From Alkalihalobacillus sp047302405 (lineage in GTDB: Bacteria > Bacillota > Bacilli > Bacillales > Bacillaceae_D), in the NCBI RefSeq assembly GCF_047302405.1, contig NZ_CP154853.1:558001-622000 (forward strand): a stretch of DNA of 64,000 bases. The letters are read 5' to 3'. A program made the position numbers and the translations under genes. Shown here one piece after another: positions 27,319 to 34,317 of this stretch (its first letter is position 1; each line of letters begins with the position of its first letter). The notes beneath the pieces were generated by a model that was not told the origin of the DNA, ran no database searches, and was given only the letters and a program-made list of their open reading frames with translations.

Positions 27319-28431
27319 ATGCGCAAAATGTTACGTAGAGGGGTCCCTGTGCTTTTATTTGTGGCGTTAACGGCTACAGCTTGTTCTTCGGGATCAGATG
27401 ATGCGATGAATGATATGGATGCTCCGCCGGTCCAATATGTAGAAGATGAGGATGAACTCGATTTAGATGAAGACGATCCAGGTGAAGCGGATGATGAAGA
27501 AGAGCAAAATGAAGAGAAGGATGGCGATTCACCAGAAGATGGTGTCGATGAAGCAGTAGCGGATTTGGTTGAGCGAGAAGTTTATTTATTTGATCAAAAC
27601 GGACTAGTTGTTCCACAAACGATTATGGTGCCAAAAAACATTGAAGTTCTCCAGCAATCACTTGAATATTTAGTGGAAGGTGGACCGGTAACAGAATTGT
27701 TGCCAAGTGGTTTTAAAGCGGTATTACCTCCTGGAACGGAAATGAATGTCAACTTAAAAGACGGAGTGGCGACAGCTAATTTCTCAGAAGAATTTAGGGA
27801 ATATGATCCGAATATGGAACGGGAAATCGTTGAGGCGATTACGTGGACTTTGACTCAGTTTGAAACGGTTGAAAGTGTCAAAATCCAAATTAATGGCTAT
27901 GAGCAAAAGGTGATGCCACACCAAAGCACACCAATTGGTGAAGGGGTAAGTCGTAAAGATGGTATCAATTTGGAAACCGCGGGTCTTGTTAATCTCGTGA
28001 ATTCAGAAAGTGTTACCCTTTATTTTTTAGGTGATAATGGCGAATATACTTACTATGTTCCTGTGACGAGAAGTGTTGCGATTGGTTTGGATAATCCCTA
28101 TCAAGTAGCTGTAGAGGAACTATTATCAGGACCACTGCCTAATACGAGTTATCACTTATTATCCGATATCCGTGGGGCGACATTATTGGATGAACCTATT
28201 TTTCAGGATGGGATCGTGACCTTAAATTTTAGTGAGGAGCTGTTAACTGGGATCGAAACAACGGCTGTTTCTGAAACGGTCCTGAACATGCTCGCTTTAA
28301 CATTAACTGAACAAGAGGGGGTTGAGGAAGTAGCTCTATTAGTGGAAGGTAATGAGGAAGTCATGATGGAATCTGGTGAAGTTGTTGAAACTATAACAAG
28401 ACCAAAAGATATCAATACAGGTAAATACTAA
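27319..28431 (+). CDS. gerM: Spore germination/sporulation lipoprotein GerM
   Basis: Lipoprotein with two GerMN domains, needed in B. subtilis for engulfment and germination. The signal peptide ends in the lipobox TATAC with Cys near residue 22, followed by a long Asp/Glu-rich linker (about residues 30-75). The two repeats are about 85-200 and 225-345, each with LVEGGP or LLSGPLP and a NFSEE motif. The length of 370 is normal. The RBS is AAGGAGGG. rph follows, as in B. subtilis. Confidence 0.92.
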   Translation: MRKMLRRGVPVLLFVALTATACSSGSDDAMNDMDAPPVQYVEDEDELDLDEDDPGEADDEEEQNEEKDGDSPEDGVDEAVADLVEREVYLFDQNGLVVPQTIMVPKNIEVLQQSLEYLVEGGPVTELLPSGFKAVLPPGTEMNVNLKDGVATANFSEEFREYDPNMEREIVEAITWTLTQFETVESVKIQINGYEQKVMPHQSTPIGEGVSRKDGINLETAGLVNLVNSESVTLYFLGDNGEYTYYVPVTRSVAIGLDNPYQVAVEELLSGPLPNTSYHLLSDIRGATLLDEPIFQDGIVTLNFSEELLTGIETTAVSETVLNMLALTLTEQEGVEEVALLVEGNEEVMMESGEVVETITRPKDINTGKY

Positions 28432-28508
28432 GTCTTATCTATTGGAAATAAAATGATGAACAAATTGCTGTTAAAGCTAAAATTCTTTATAATGATATAG
28501 GAAAAAGA

Positions 28509-28540
28509 TAAAGAGGAGCAGATGCTACCTCTTTTTCCCT
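28509..28540 (+). terminator. Terminator of gerM
   Basis: AAAGAGG-AGCA-ga-TGCT-a-CCTCTTTTT forms a compact hairpin with a T tail. Confidence 0.75.
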
Positions 28541-28604
28541 TTTTAATGAAAGTAAAAGTAGGTTGTTTAGGGTTCGATAAGTAAACCCGCTCAAGGAGGA
28601 TATT

Positions 28605-29366
28605 ATGAGAACGGATGAAAGAAAATCAAATCAAATTAGACCTGTAAAGTTGGAATTGAACTATACGATGCATGCAGAAGGGTCTGTACTTATATCAATG
28701 GGACAAACAAAGGTCATTTGCACAGCCAGTATTGAAGACCGGGTTCCACCATTTATGAGAGGACAGGGTAAAGGGTGGATTACCGCAGAATACTCGATGC
28801 TCCCAAGAGCGACAGAACAACGGAATATGAGGGAGTCAACAAAAGGAAAAGTAACAGGACGGACGATGGAGATTCAGCGTCTTATTGGACGAGCATTACG
28901 CTCAGTCATTGACCTTGGGAAGTTAGGGGAACGAACATTATGGATTGATTGTGACGTCATTCAGGCAGATGGAGGAACGAGAACAGCCTCCATTACAGGT
29001 GCGTTTATCGCTTTATCACTAGCGATTCATAAATTAAAAGAAGAAGGTAAATTAAAAGCATGGCCGGTAAAAGATTTTCTTGCAGCGGTTTCAGTTGGGG
29101 TTAATTCTGAATCAGAGGTGTTATTAGATTTATGTTATGAAGAGGATGCGACGGCTGAAGTGGATATGAATGTCGTGATGACAGGAGCCCATCAATTTGT
29201 GGAAGTACAAGGAACAGGAGAAGAAGCAACGTTCTCAAGACAACAGTTTAATCAATTATTAGATTATGCAGAGGAAGGGATTGAACAGCTTTTCCTCATT
29301 CAAAAAGAAGCATTAGGAGAAGAAATTAGTCAGCTTATTTTAGCAGCGAAAAAAGAGGGGAAATAA
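28605..29366 (+). CDS. rph: Ribonuclease PH
   Basis: Phosphorolytic 3'-5' exoribonuclease that trims tRNA 3' ends. Typical RNase PH sequence: RPVKLELNYTMHAEGSVLIS at the N-terminus, GWITAEYSMLPRAT, RTMEIQRLIGRALRSVIDL, and CDVIQADGGTRTASITGAF. The length of 253 is slightly longer than B. subtilis Rph. AAGGAGGAT lies upstream. Its stop is immediately followed by the ATG of the next gene. Confidence 0.96.
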   Translation: MRTDERKSNQIRPVKLELNYTMHAEGSVLISMGQTKVICTASIEDRVPPFMRGQGKGWITAEYSMLPRATEQRNMRESTKGKVTGRTMEIQRLIGRALRSVIDLGKLGERTLWIDCDVIQADGGTRTASITGAFIALSLAIHKLKEEGKLKAWPVKDFLAAVSVGVNSESEVLLDLCYEEDATAEVDMNVVMTGAHQFVEVQGTGEEATFSRQQFNQLLDYAEEGIEQLFLIQKEALGEEISQLILAAKKEGK

Positions 29367-29966
29367 ATGGCACAAACATTAATTATCGCAACCAAAAATC
29401 AGGGGAAAGCGAAAGAGCTTGCTTCCATTTTTTCTGAAGACGGTATCGAGGTTAAAACCTTACTTGATTATCCAGAAATCCCTGATATTGTAGAAGATGG
29501 AGAAACTTTTCAAGAAAATGCTTTAAAAAAAGCAAGTGTAATCGCCAAAGAATTTCAACTACCCGTTTTAGCAGATGACTCTGGTTTAATCGTTGATGCT
29601 TTAGGGGGAGAACCTGGTGTCTATTCCGCTCGTTACGCTGGAGAGGGAAAAGATGATCGTGCCAACCTTGAAAAAGTTTTGCTGGAACTAAAGGGTGTTC
29701 CAATTGATAAAAGGACAGCTCGTTTCCATTGCACATTAGCTCTCGCTTTTCCAACAGGAAAGTCATATTTTTTTGAAGGTGATTGTGAAGGGATTATCAC
29801 AGAGGAGCCAAAAGGTCACGGTGGATTTGGGTATGATCCCATTTTCTTTGTACCTGAAAAAGGGGTAACGATGGCTGAGCTCGAGCCTAGTGAAAAAAAT
29901 AAAATTAGTCATCGGGCGAAAGCGATTGAAGCATTAAAGGAAAATCAGCATTTGCTAAAAGGATAG
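29367..29966 (+). CDS. ysnA: XTP/dITP diphosphatase (RdgB/YsnA)
   Basis: Removes non-canonical purine nucleoside triphosphates (ITP, XTP). The N-terminal IIATKNQGKAKEL substrate motif, ETFQENALKKA, LADDSGLIVDALGGEPGVYS and GFGYDPIFFVPE are all present. The length of 199 is normal. It begins right after the rph stop with GAGGGGAAATAA upstream and is part of rph-ysnA-ysnB. Confidence 0.95.
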   Translation: MAQTLIIATKNQGKAKELASIFSEDGIEVKTLLDYPEIPDIVEDGETFQENALKKASVIAKEFQLPVLADDSGLIVDALGGEPGVYSARYAGEGKDDRANLEKVLLELKGVPIDKRTARFHCTLALAFPTGKSYFFEGDCEGIITEEPKGHGGFGYDPIFFVPEKGVTMAELEPSEKNKISHRAKAIEALKENQHLLKG

Positions 29967-29999
29967 TTGAAAAGGGCATTAGGAGAGGAGCGTAAGTGG

Positions 30000-30524
30000 A
30001 TGAAATTTTTAATTTTAAGCGATAGCCATAGCTGGCAAGGTGAATTAAAGCCGATCATCGACAGACATAAAGAAGAGGTCGATTATATGATCCACTGCGG
30101 TGATTCTGAATTACAAGGAACTGACGCTGTCTTAAAGGATATGATTGTCGTACGAGGAAATTGTGATTACGGTGAAGACTTCCCAGAAGAGGTATTGGAA
30201 CAGCTAGGACCAGTAAAACTATACGTTACACATGGCCACCTCTATAATGTCAAAATGACGGCCACTAATTTAACTTATCGGGCAGAAGAGGTCGGAGCTG
30301 AACTCGTCTGCTTTGGCCATTCTCATATTGCCACAGCATTTGCTGAAAATGGGATCGTCTATATTAACCCAGGCAGTATTCGACTTCCGTTTCGTCCAGC
30401 TCGGACGCAAACCTATGTTATTTGTGAGGTGGATGAAGCAAACATTCGTGTGACCTTCCATACAATCGACGGAGCTGAGTATCCAGAGCTATCAGAGCAA
30501 TTTGAACGAGTGGTAAAGGGGTAA
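30000..30524 (+). CDS. ysnB: YfcE/MJ0936 family metallophosphoesterase
   Basis: Calcineurin-like metal-dependent phosphodiesterase of unknown natural substrate. Metal-ligand motifs in order: SDSHSW (residue 8 onward), HCGDSE, VRGNCDYG, VTHGHLYN and FGHSHIA. The ATG at 30000 has TAGGAGAGGAG nine bases upstream and gives 174 residues; the frame extends 11 codons earlier without an RBS. Last gene of the rph cluster, followed by a terminator. Confidence 0.9.
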   Translation: MKFLILSDSHSWQGELKPIIDRHKEEVDYMIHCGDSELQGTDAVLKDMIVVRGNCDYGEDFPEEVLEQLGPVKLYVTHGHLYNVKMTATNLTYRAEEVGAELVCFGHSHIATAFAENGIVYINPGSIRLPFRPARTQTYVICEVDEANIRVTFHTIDGAEYPELSEQFERVVKG

Positions 30525-30556
30525 GATTAGATTTAAACGGAAAACCGACAGAAGAG

Positions 30557-30591
30557 GCGTTCAGCGAGTTTATCGCGGGGCGCTTTTTTTG
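30557..30591 (+). terminator. Terminator of rph-ysnA-ysnB
   Basis: GCGTTC-a-GCGA-gttta-TCGC-g-GGGCGC followed by seven T residues. Confidence 0.75.
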
Positions 30592-30639
30592 AAAAGGAGA
30601 GATTTGGAAGCAAGAAAGTGAGAAGGGAATCGGTAAAAG

Positions 30640-30725
30640 TGGTACCCAAAGAGAGATGGTGACAAGAAAAGAGGAAGAGTGAAGTGAAAAGTTGTATCCA
30701 AAGAGAGGATGACAAGAAAAAGAGG
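30640..30725 (+). repeat. Two degenerate direct repeats of about 50 bp
   Basis: CCAAAGAGAG recurs at 30646 and 30698, and GACAAGAAAA at 30661 and 30711, so two imperfect copies with a 50-52 bp period are present. AGAAGGGAATC just upstream recalls the 52-bp family, but relatedness is uncertain. The 30525-31000 stretch has no gene. Confidence 0.45.
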
Positions 30726-30901
30726 GATTAGTGGCCAGGCGAAATGGGTTCATAAAATTAAATGAAGATATATTTAGGTCTTAAGGCAGTTTGCAAGAAA
30801 GCGTCAAAAATGTCGAAGCGATTAATCTAGATGTAAATATAATGGTTCATGACATTAAATACATGATTGCTTAACCTAATGCCAAACTGTATAATGTCAA
30901 T

Positions 30902-30960
30902 ATACTTCAATGAGTTAAAAGCCAACTTCCAACCGATAAGATAGGTTGGCTTGGTTTTGT
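30902..30960 (+). ncRNA. Candidate short transcript ending in a hairpin
   Basis: A promoter-like TTGCTT (30867-30872), 17-bp spacer and TATAAT (30890-30895) would start RNA near 30902. The following AGCCAAC (30920-30926)/GTTGGCT (30945-30951) hairpin has an alternative pairing CCAACC/GGTTGG and a broken T tail. No ORF fits. Existence is conjectural. Confidence 0.3.
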
Positions 30961-31000
30961 TCGATTGAAAGAAAAAATATAATTTTTTTATTGGAAACTG

Positions 31001-31029
31001 TTGACTTGAAGTTGATTATGCTGTATATT
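31001..31029 (+). promoter_or_regulatory. Sigma-A promoter of the tRNA pair
   Basis: TTGACT (31001-31006), 17-bp spacer, TATATT (31024-31029), about 60 bp before tRNA-Gly. Confidence 0.75.
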
Positions 31030-31088
31030 TATAAGCGTCGCAAGTGATTGAAACAAAATGCTCCAAGCAAAATTTCATTCTTTAATAT

Positions 31089-31159
31089 GCGGGTGTAGTT
31101 TAGTGGTAAAACCTCAGCCTTCCAAGCTGATGTCGTGAGTTCGATTCTCATCACCCGCT
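31089..31159 (+). tRNA. tRNA-Gly (anticodon TCC)
   Basis: Acceptor GCGGGTG pairs with CACCCGC. The anticodon arm TCAGC-CTTCCAA-GCTGA has TCC at 31121-31123. The T-arm contains GTTCGATTC. CCA is not encoded. Confidence 0.95.
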
Positions 31160-31168
31160 TTTTATTTT

Positions 31169-31245
<77 letters not shown>

Positions 31246-31354
31246 TTGATGCTTTGAAAAATTCAATAACCACAACGGTTTGATAGTTTTAGGGATAACT
31301 AACAGTATTTTAACCTTAGTTAAAAATCCTCAAAAAATCGTTACATAGAAAATC

Positions 31355-31387
31355 AACTTCCAAATATCATTTTGGGAGGTTTTTTGT
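31355..31387 (+). terminator. Hairpin terminator after the tRNA pair
   Basis: AACTTCCAAA (31355-31364) pairs with TTTGGGAGGTT (31370-31380), followed by a T run. Confidence 0.7.
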
Positions 31388-31388
31388 T

Positions 31389-31716
31389 TTGGCTAAGAAA
31401 AAAAGGTATTCGATGTTTCAATAAAAACGGAATTATTGAAACCGAAGCAGGAACAGCAAATTTCAAAAGGAATGTCTTCTGAAAAGGCATTAGTAATGAT
31501 TCAGCATCAAATGAAACTGAATGGCTATCGTGAACGGACATTGAAAGGTTATAACGATATTTTCAATCACTTTCTTAAAGCAACTGGTATTGTGTATCTT
31601 GAAGATATTACCGTTCATACTCTTTACGTTTGCCTAGAGAGTATGAACGTTTATGGATTGAACATAGCAATGCACGTATGATGTTAGCGAAAATTGATAT
31701 GGAAGAAAGGTCATAA
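31389..31716 (+). pseudogene. Tyrosine recombinase/integrase remnant (N-terminal domain)
   Basis: An open piece from 31436 encodes GMSSEKALVMIQHQMKLNGY and RTLKGYNDIFNHFLKATGIV, typical of the SAM-like core-binding domain of Tn554/phage-type integrases. The expected start (TTG GCT AAG..., 31389) is in another frame, consistent with a change in the A run near 31400. After about residue 75 the similarity stops and a different frame (LPREYERLWIEHSNARMM to the TAA at 31716) follows, so the catalytic domain has been deleted. It cannot be active. Confidence 0.7.
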
Positions 31717-31817
31717 ACAATGTTGACACCCTCGGCGGGGTTCAAGAAGCATGGTTCCTCACCGAGGACGGTTTATATGAAGTGTTAATGTAAGCACGAA
31801 AACCAATTACTAAAAAA
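31698..31817 (+). pseudogene. Bro-N phage antirepressor fragment with nonsense codon
   Basis: The frame ending TLGGVQEAWFLTEDGLYEVL-Met is the hallmark segment of Bro-N antirepressor domains, where the next residues are normally Q-x-R-K-P. Here the Gln position is TAA (31791-31793) and ARKPITKK follows in frame. The upstream part is missing. Identified from family knowledge of the TEDGLYEVL signature. Confidence 0.6.
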
Positions 31818-31838
31818 ACACCCCCGAAAGGATGTTTC
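31812..31838 (-). terminator. Minus-strand terminator after the DUF1878-like gene
   Basis: On the minus strand AAACATCC-tttcg-GGGGTGTTTTTTT. Confidence 0.75.
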
Positions 31839-31844
31839 TGTACT

Positions 31845-32192
31845 TCAGTCTTTGTTTTCCATATAAAATTTGTACTTTTGCATATCACCGTAAAGCGTTT
31901 CAAAAACTTCTTCCCAGCTACCTTGTTTATGGTTCGTTTGCGCTAAAAATTCAGCAAAATGGTAATCATGATTGCATTGAGGTACAGTGTCATACACTCT
32001 TTGCTCAAAAGATCCATGAAAAACCTTTTCGCCAGCGTCGATCATATCTCGATATTCTTGAAAAAGGTCTGCAATAGCACGAGTTTGTTCCCTCGTTACT
32101 TTGTATTCAAATAGTAATCTAGAATATTCGCTGTTTTCAAATAGTAATTCTTGGCGAAATTCTATAAAATCCAATCTTTCCTCAAGAGTCAT
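31845..32192 (-). CDS. DUF1878-like small protein
   Basis: 115-residue acidic protein beginning TLEERLDFIEFRQELLFENS, with an N-terminal helical region and a C-terminal WEEVFETLYGDMQKYK. It resembles the YhaI/DUF1878 group in layout; that assignment is from memory and uncertain. The ATG at 32192 has GGAGGTGATATT directly upstream, and the frame extending further upstream is not needed. It is intact and has its own terminator. It lies in the prophage scar, and function is unknown. Confidence 0.65.
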   Translation of the reverse strand: MTLEERLDFIEFRQELLFENSEYSRLLFEYKVTREQTRAIADLFQEYRDMIDAGEKVFHGSFEQRVYDTVPQCNHDYHFAEFLAQTNHKQGSWEEVFETLYGDMQKYKFYMENKD

Positions 32193-32265
32193 AATATCAC
32201 CTCCAGTTACTAATATTCGACATGTGGTGCTATTTTTCTGCAAGATGATACAAAAGTTACGAAAT

Positions 32266-32302
32266 AAAAAACAACCGCCATTGACCAAGCAGTGGCGATT
32301 GG
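32266..32302 (-). terminator. Minus-strand terminator after the zinc-ribbon remnant
   Basis: CCAATCGCCA pairs with TGGCGGTTG, followed by a T run on the minus strand. Confidence 0.75.
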
Positions 32303-32309
32303 TGAAGTG

Positions 32310-32474
32310 TTACTTTTTACTTTTGAAATAATCTGGACTAGTGGACAAACCACATTGAACGCAAATTTTGTCGCCAGTTTGTGTGCCAAGATGATATTCT
32401 TTAACCAAATGTGGATGATCACACGGCTTGTCGCCCTATTCTTTTCTCAATTTCAGTGCTTCAAGCATTTGCAT
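32310..32474 (-). pseudogene. Small CxxC zinc-ribbon-like phage protein with in-frame TAG
   Basis: Translation from ATG 32474 reads MQMLEALKLRKE-stop-GDKPCDHPHLVKEYHLG... and ends VQCGLSTSPDYFKSKK. The stop is TAG at 32438-32436. Cys/His pairs (CDHPH and CVQC) suggest a short zinc-binding protein of about 54 residues. It starts 12 bases after the DUF4177 gene. The frame on both sides of the stop is clearly coding, so it is a recent nonsense pseudogene unless the stop is read through. Confidence 0.6.
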
Positions 32475-32485
32475 ATAATTGGCTT

Positions 32486-32677
32486 CTATTCTTCATTTTC
32501 TACTTCTTGAAAGAAGATAGCAACGTTGTTATCAGTAGAACCTTCATATGGTTGAGGTACTAAACTATGAAACTCCCAACCATCATTTGCTTCTTCATTA
32601 AGCAACGCTTCAAATTGGCCAATTGGACCATTGTCGTGTAAGTCTCTTACTTTTACAGCTTTATAAATTTTCCCCAA
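32486..32677 (-). CDS. DUF4177 family small protein
   Basis: 63 residues with the DUF4177 pattern: YKAVKVRDL at the start, ALLNEEANDGWEFHSLVP in the middle and a final hydrophobic strand VAIFFQEV. The start is TTG at 32677 with AAGGAGG nine bases upstream. Members are common in phages and plasmids; the function is unknown. It is intact and upstream of the broken zinc-ribbon gene in the same direction. Confidence 0.75.
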   Translation of the reverse strand: MGKIYKAVKVRDLHDNGPIGQFEALLNEEANDGWEFHSLVPQPYEGSTDNNVAIFFQEVENEE

Positions 32678-32810
32678 CGTGAATCGCCTCCTTAATTTAC
32701 TTCAATAACAATATTCACCAATATATTTCAAAAATCCTGCAAAATAAGACGAAAAATACCATCACTGGTTACGGTTTTGTTATATGTGTGATAAGAAATT
32801 TCACAGGACA

Positions 32811-32845
32811 AAAATAAACCGTAAGTGTTGGTCACTGACGGTTAG
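32811..32845 (-). terminator. Minus-strand terminator after the 96-residue gene
   Basis: AACCGTCAGTG-accaa-CACTTACGGTT followed by TATTTTT on the minus strand. Confidence 0.75.
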
Positions 32846-32851
32846 TAATAA

Positions 32852-33142
32852 TTAAGAAAATATTAACGCAGCTATCAATAAGTTCAGACCGTTATTTTTA
32901 ACATTGAACTTACGTCTGTAATCATTGCCATTGTATGTGTTAAACCATTCTTCAAGATATTTTTCTGTTTGTGGTTTAACAGCAAAGTCTGTTAAATTTG
33001 GAAGAGCGTATTTTTCACCTAGATACTTAAACAATTTCCTATTTAAACATTTTTCTTCAACCAATCTTACATCTTCTTTCGCTCCTTTGTCGATTAAATG
33101 ATTAATTAATAAAGTTGGAAATTTCAAACCTTTACTGCTCAT
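32852..33142 (-). CDS. Hypothetical 96-residue prophage-region protein
   Basis: Not recognised. The ATG at 33142 has AGAGGTGATATT upstream; 14 earlier codons are open but lack an RBS. The protein begins SSKGLKFPTLLINHLIDKGA, is Lys/Asn-rich, has a YLEEWFNTYNGNDYRRKF segment and ends in a hydrophobic NLLIAALIFS tail. Own terminator downstream. Its upstream sequence shares AATATTCGAC and the RBS context with the gene starting at 32192. Confidence 0.65.
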   Translation of the reverse strand: MSSKGLKFPTLLINHLIDKGAKEDVRLVEEKCLNRKLFKYLGEKYALPNLTDFAVKPQTEKYLEEWFNTYNGNDYRRKFNVKNNGLNLLIAALIFS

Positions 33143-33315
33143 AATATCACCTCTAATGTACCAATATTCGACGGATAATAGCAAATTACTTCCATATATC
33201 TAATTTATATATTTTGCTATATAAGTAAAAATTTTAATGTTAATATTCAAAAAAATAAAGTTTGAAAACTGCTTTACACTTTCATTTCAATACATAAGTA
33301 CAGAGGTGGGAAAGC

Positions 33316-33479
33316 ATGAAAAAAATAGTTGCAACATATGAAGGAATAGATATTGTGTTTCAATCAATGCAGATGCCACAGAAATATTAAATATCCCAAA
33401 AAACGATATTCAAACATTCATTAACAATGGTAAATCGCACTACTATGGATATATTTTCAAAGTAAGTGAAAATCAGTAG
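33316..33479 (+). pseudogene. Small 53-codon gene broken by a two-base insertion
   Basis: With AGAGGTGGG upstream, ATG 33316 reads MKKIVATYEGIDIV and then goes out of frame at TGTG (33354-33357). Removing one GT gives a continuous product ending NGKSHYYGYIFKVSENQ at TAG 33477-33479. The frame on both sides looks coding. The product is unknown; a short phage regulator is possible. Confidence 0.5.
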
Positions 33480-33494
33480 TTTCATATGAATATA

Positions 33495-33503
33495 TGCTAT
33501 AAT
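33495..33503 (+). promoter_or_regulatory. Extended -10 promoter of the structured RNA
   Basis: TGCTATAAT is an extended -10 with a perfect TATAAT; initiation is expected near 33509-33511, exactly at the 5' strand of the outer helix. No strong -35 is seen. Confidence 0.6.
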
Positions 33504-33508
33504 ATAAG

Positions 33509-33772
33509 TGCTTGCAATGAAGTGGCGAAGAGGACAGACCCAACATGTCTTGTCAAGAGGCAACAGTAGCTCTGAATCCTGCCTCTTCAAAGAGGTGAAC
33601 GTCCCAATGGAATTGAACATTCGCATTCAAGTGAAAGTTCCCATTGCTACCATAGGAATACTTTGGGTTATGATGAACTTATTCCTATGATAATGGCAAG
33701 CATTTGCCTTTGACCCAAAGCAAAGAGACCTTGATAAAGTCGTTCCTTAACGGAGCGGCTTTTATTTTTTTC
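33509..33772 (+). ncRNA. Candidate structured RNA, about 260 nt, of no family I recognise
   Basis: An outer helix TGCTTGC (33509-33515)/GCAAGCA (33696-33702) encloses four hairpins: AGGACA/TGTCTT (33531-33551), AAGAGGC/GCCTCTT (33555-33587), CAATGG/CCATTG (33605-33646) and CATAGGAATA/TATTCCTATG (33651-33689). Loop ACCCAA (33538-33543) can kiss TTGGGT (33663-33668). The 3' end is an intrinsic terminator, AAGTCGTTCC/GGAGCGGCTT (33737-33761), plus TTTTATTTTTT. Promoter, fold and terminator are consistent; no RBS-led ORF occurs inside. Confidence 0.65.
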
Positions 33773-33792
33773 TGATACCTTACATATGAAAT

Positions 33793-33942
33793 ACGCTCAC
33801 CGTGGTAGACCGCCCAAGGAAGACGTGTTTTTCCAACCGTAATAGTTGTTGAGTCGATAATTAAGAGATCCTTCACCTTAGAAAGGTTCATTGCTCGACG
33901 AGTCATTCGATTACATTTGGAAACGACTACATCATTCGAATC
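33793..33942 (-). pseudogene. IS4-family transposase fragment
   Basis: On the minus strand the frame reads NRMTRRAMNLSKVKDLLIID and continues STTITVGKTRLPWAVYHGER, the segment around the first catalytic Asp of IS4-type DDE transposases. Both ends of the gene are missing: similarity ends at HGER (33793), next to the terminator of the structured RNA, and runs out upstream near 33942. It is a non-functional insertion-sequence scar. Confidence 0.75.
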
Positions 33943-33953
33943 GAGGAACTGTG

Positions 33954-34280
33954 ATGGATTACAATGCCTTTTATGCCGAAGTTGCTGAGTAGATCAATTT
34001 AAGCAATCAACAAGCGATTAAATATGGTATGCGTGATGAACGGTTCTGGGCGTGGGTGGTGCAATTAATTGGCCAGATTTGTAACAAGTACGACAACAGT
34101 CCTTTAGTCAAAAGATAAATGACCATGTTGTTTGAATGGCTTGACGATATCTATCATGTGACAATAAGTGAATGGGACAGGCAAATTGCGGAGCTGAAGC
34201 AAAAGCAAGAAAAGAAGGTAAGTAAAACAACCTTAAAGCCAACTGGTCGGTGCAAGTGTGGTTCTGAAGGTTTTAACTAA
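33954..34280 (+). pseudogene. Phage-type protein with two in-frame stops
   Basis: ATG 33954 (GAGGAA upstream) opens a 108-codon frame interrupted by TAG (33990-33992) and TAA (34116-34118): MDYNAFYAEVAE-stop-INLSNQQAIKYG..., ...NSPLVKR-stop-MTMLFEWLDDIYHV..., ending TGRCKCGSEGFN. The tail resembles a truncated SEC-C-like CxC motif. The frame is preserved across both stops, so this is nonsense decay of a formerly complete gene. Function unknown. Confidence 0.6.
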
Positions 34281-34317
34281 AAGCGGTACCGGGGAAATTA
34301 ATTAGAACGTGTCACTT

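Noticed and set aside
31832..32331. Plus-strand open frames opposite the small minus-strand genes
   Set aside because: They are shadows of the minus-strand genes, which have strong RBSs and terminators.
33508..33690. 60-codon open frame inside the structured RNA
   Set aside because: No RBS, and it starts at the predicted transcription start. Composition follows the stems rather than a protein.
33509..33772. Retron msr-msd, tracrRNA, 6S RNA or riboswitch identity for the structured RNA
   Set aside because: No reverse transcriptase or cas gene is nearby, no characteristic consensus of 6S or known riboswitches was recognised, and no gene follows in sense orientation to be regulated.
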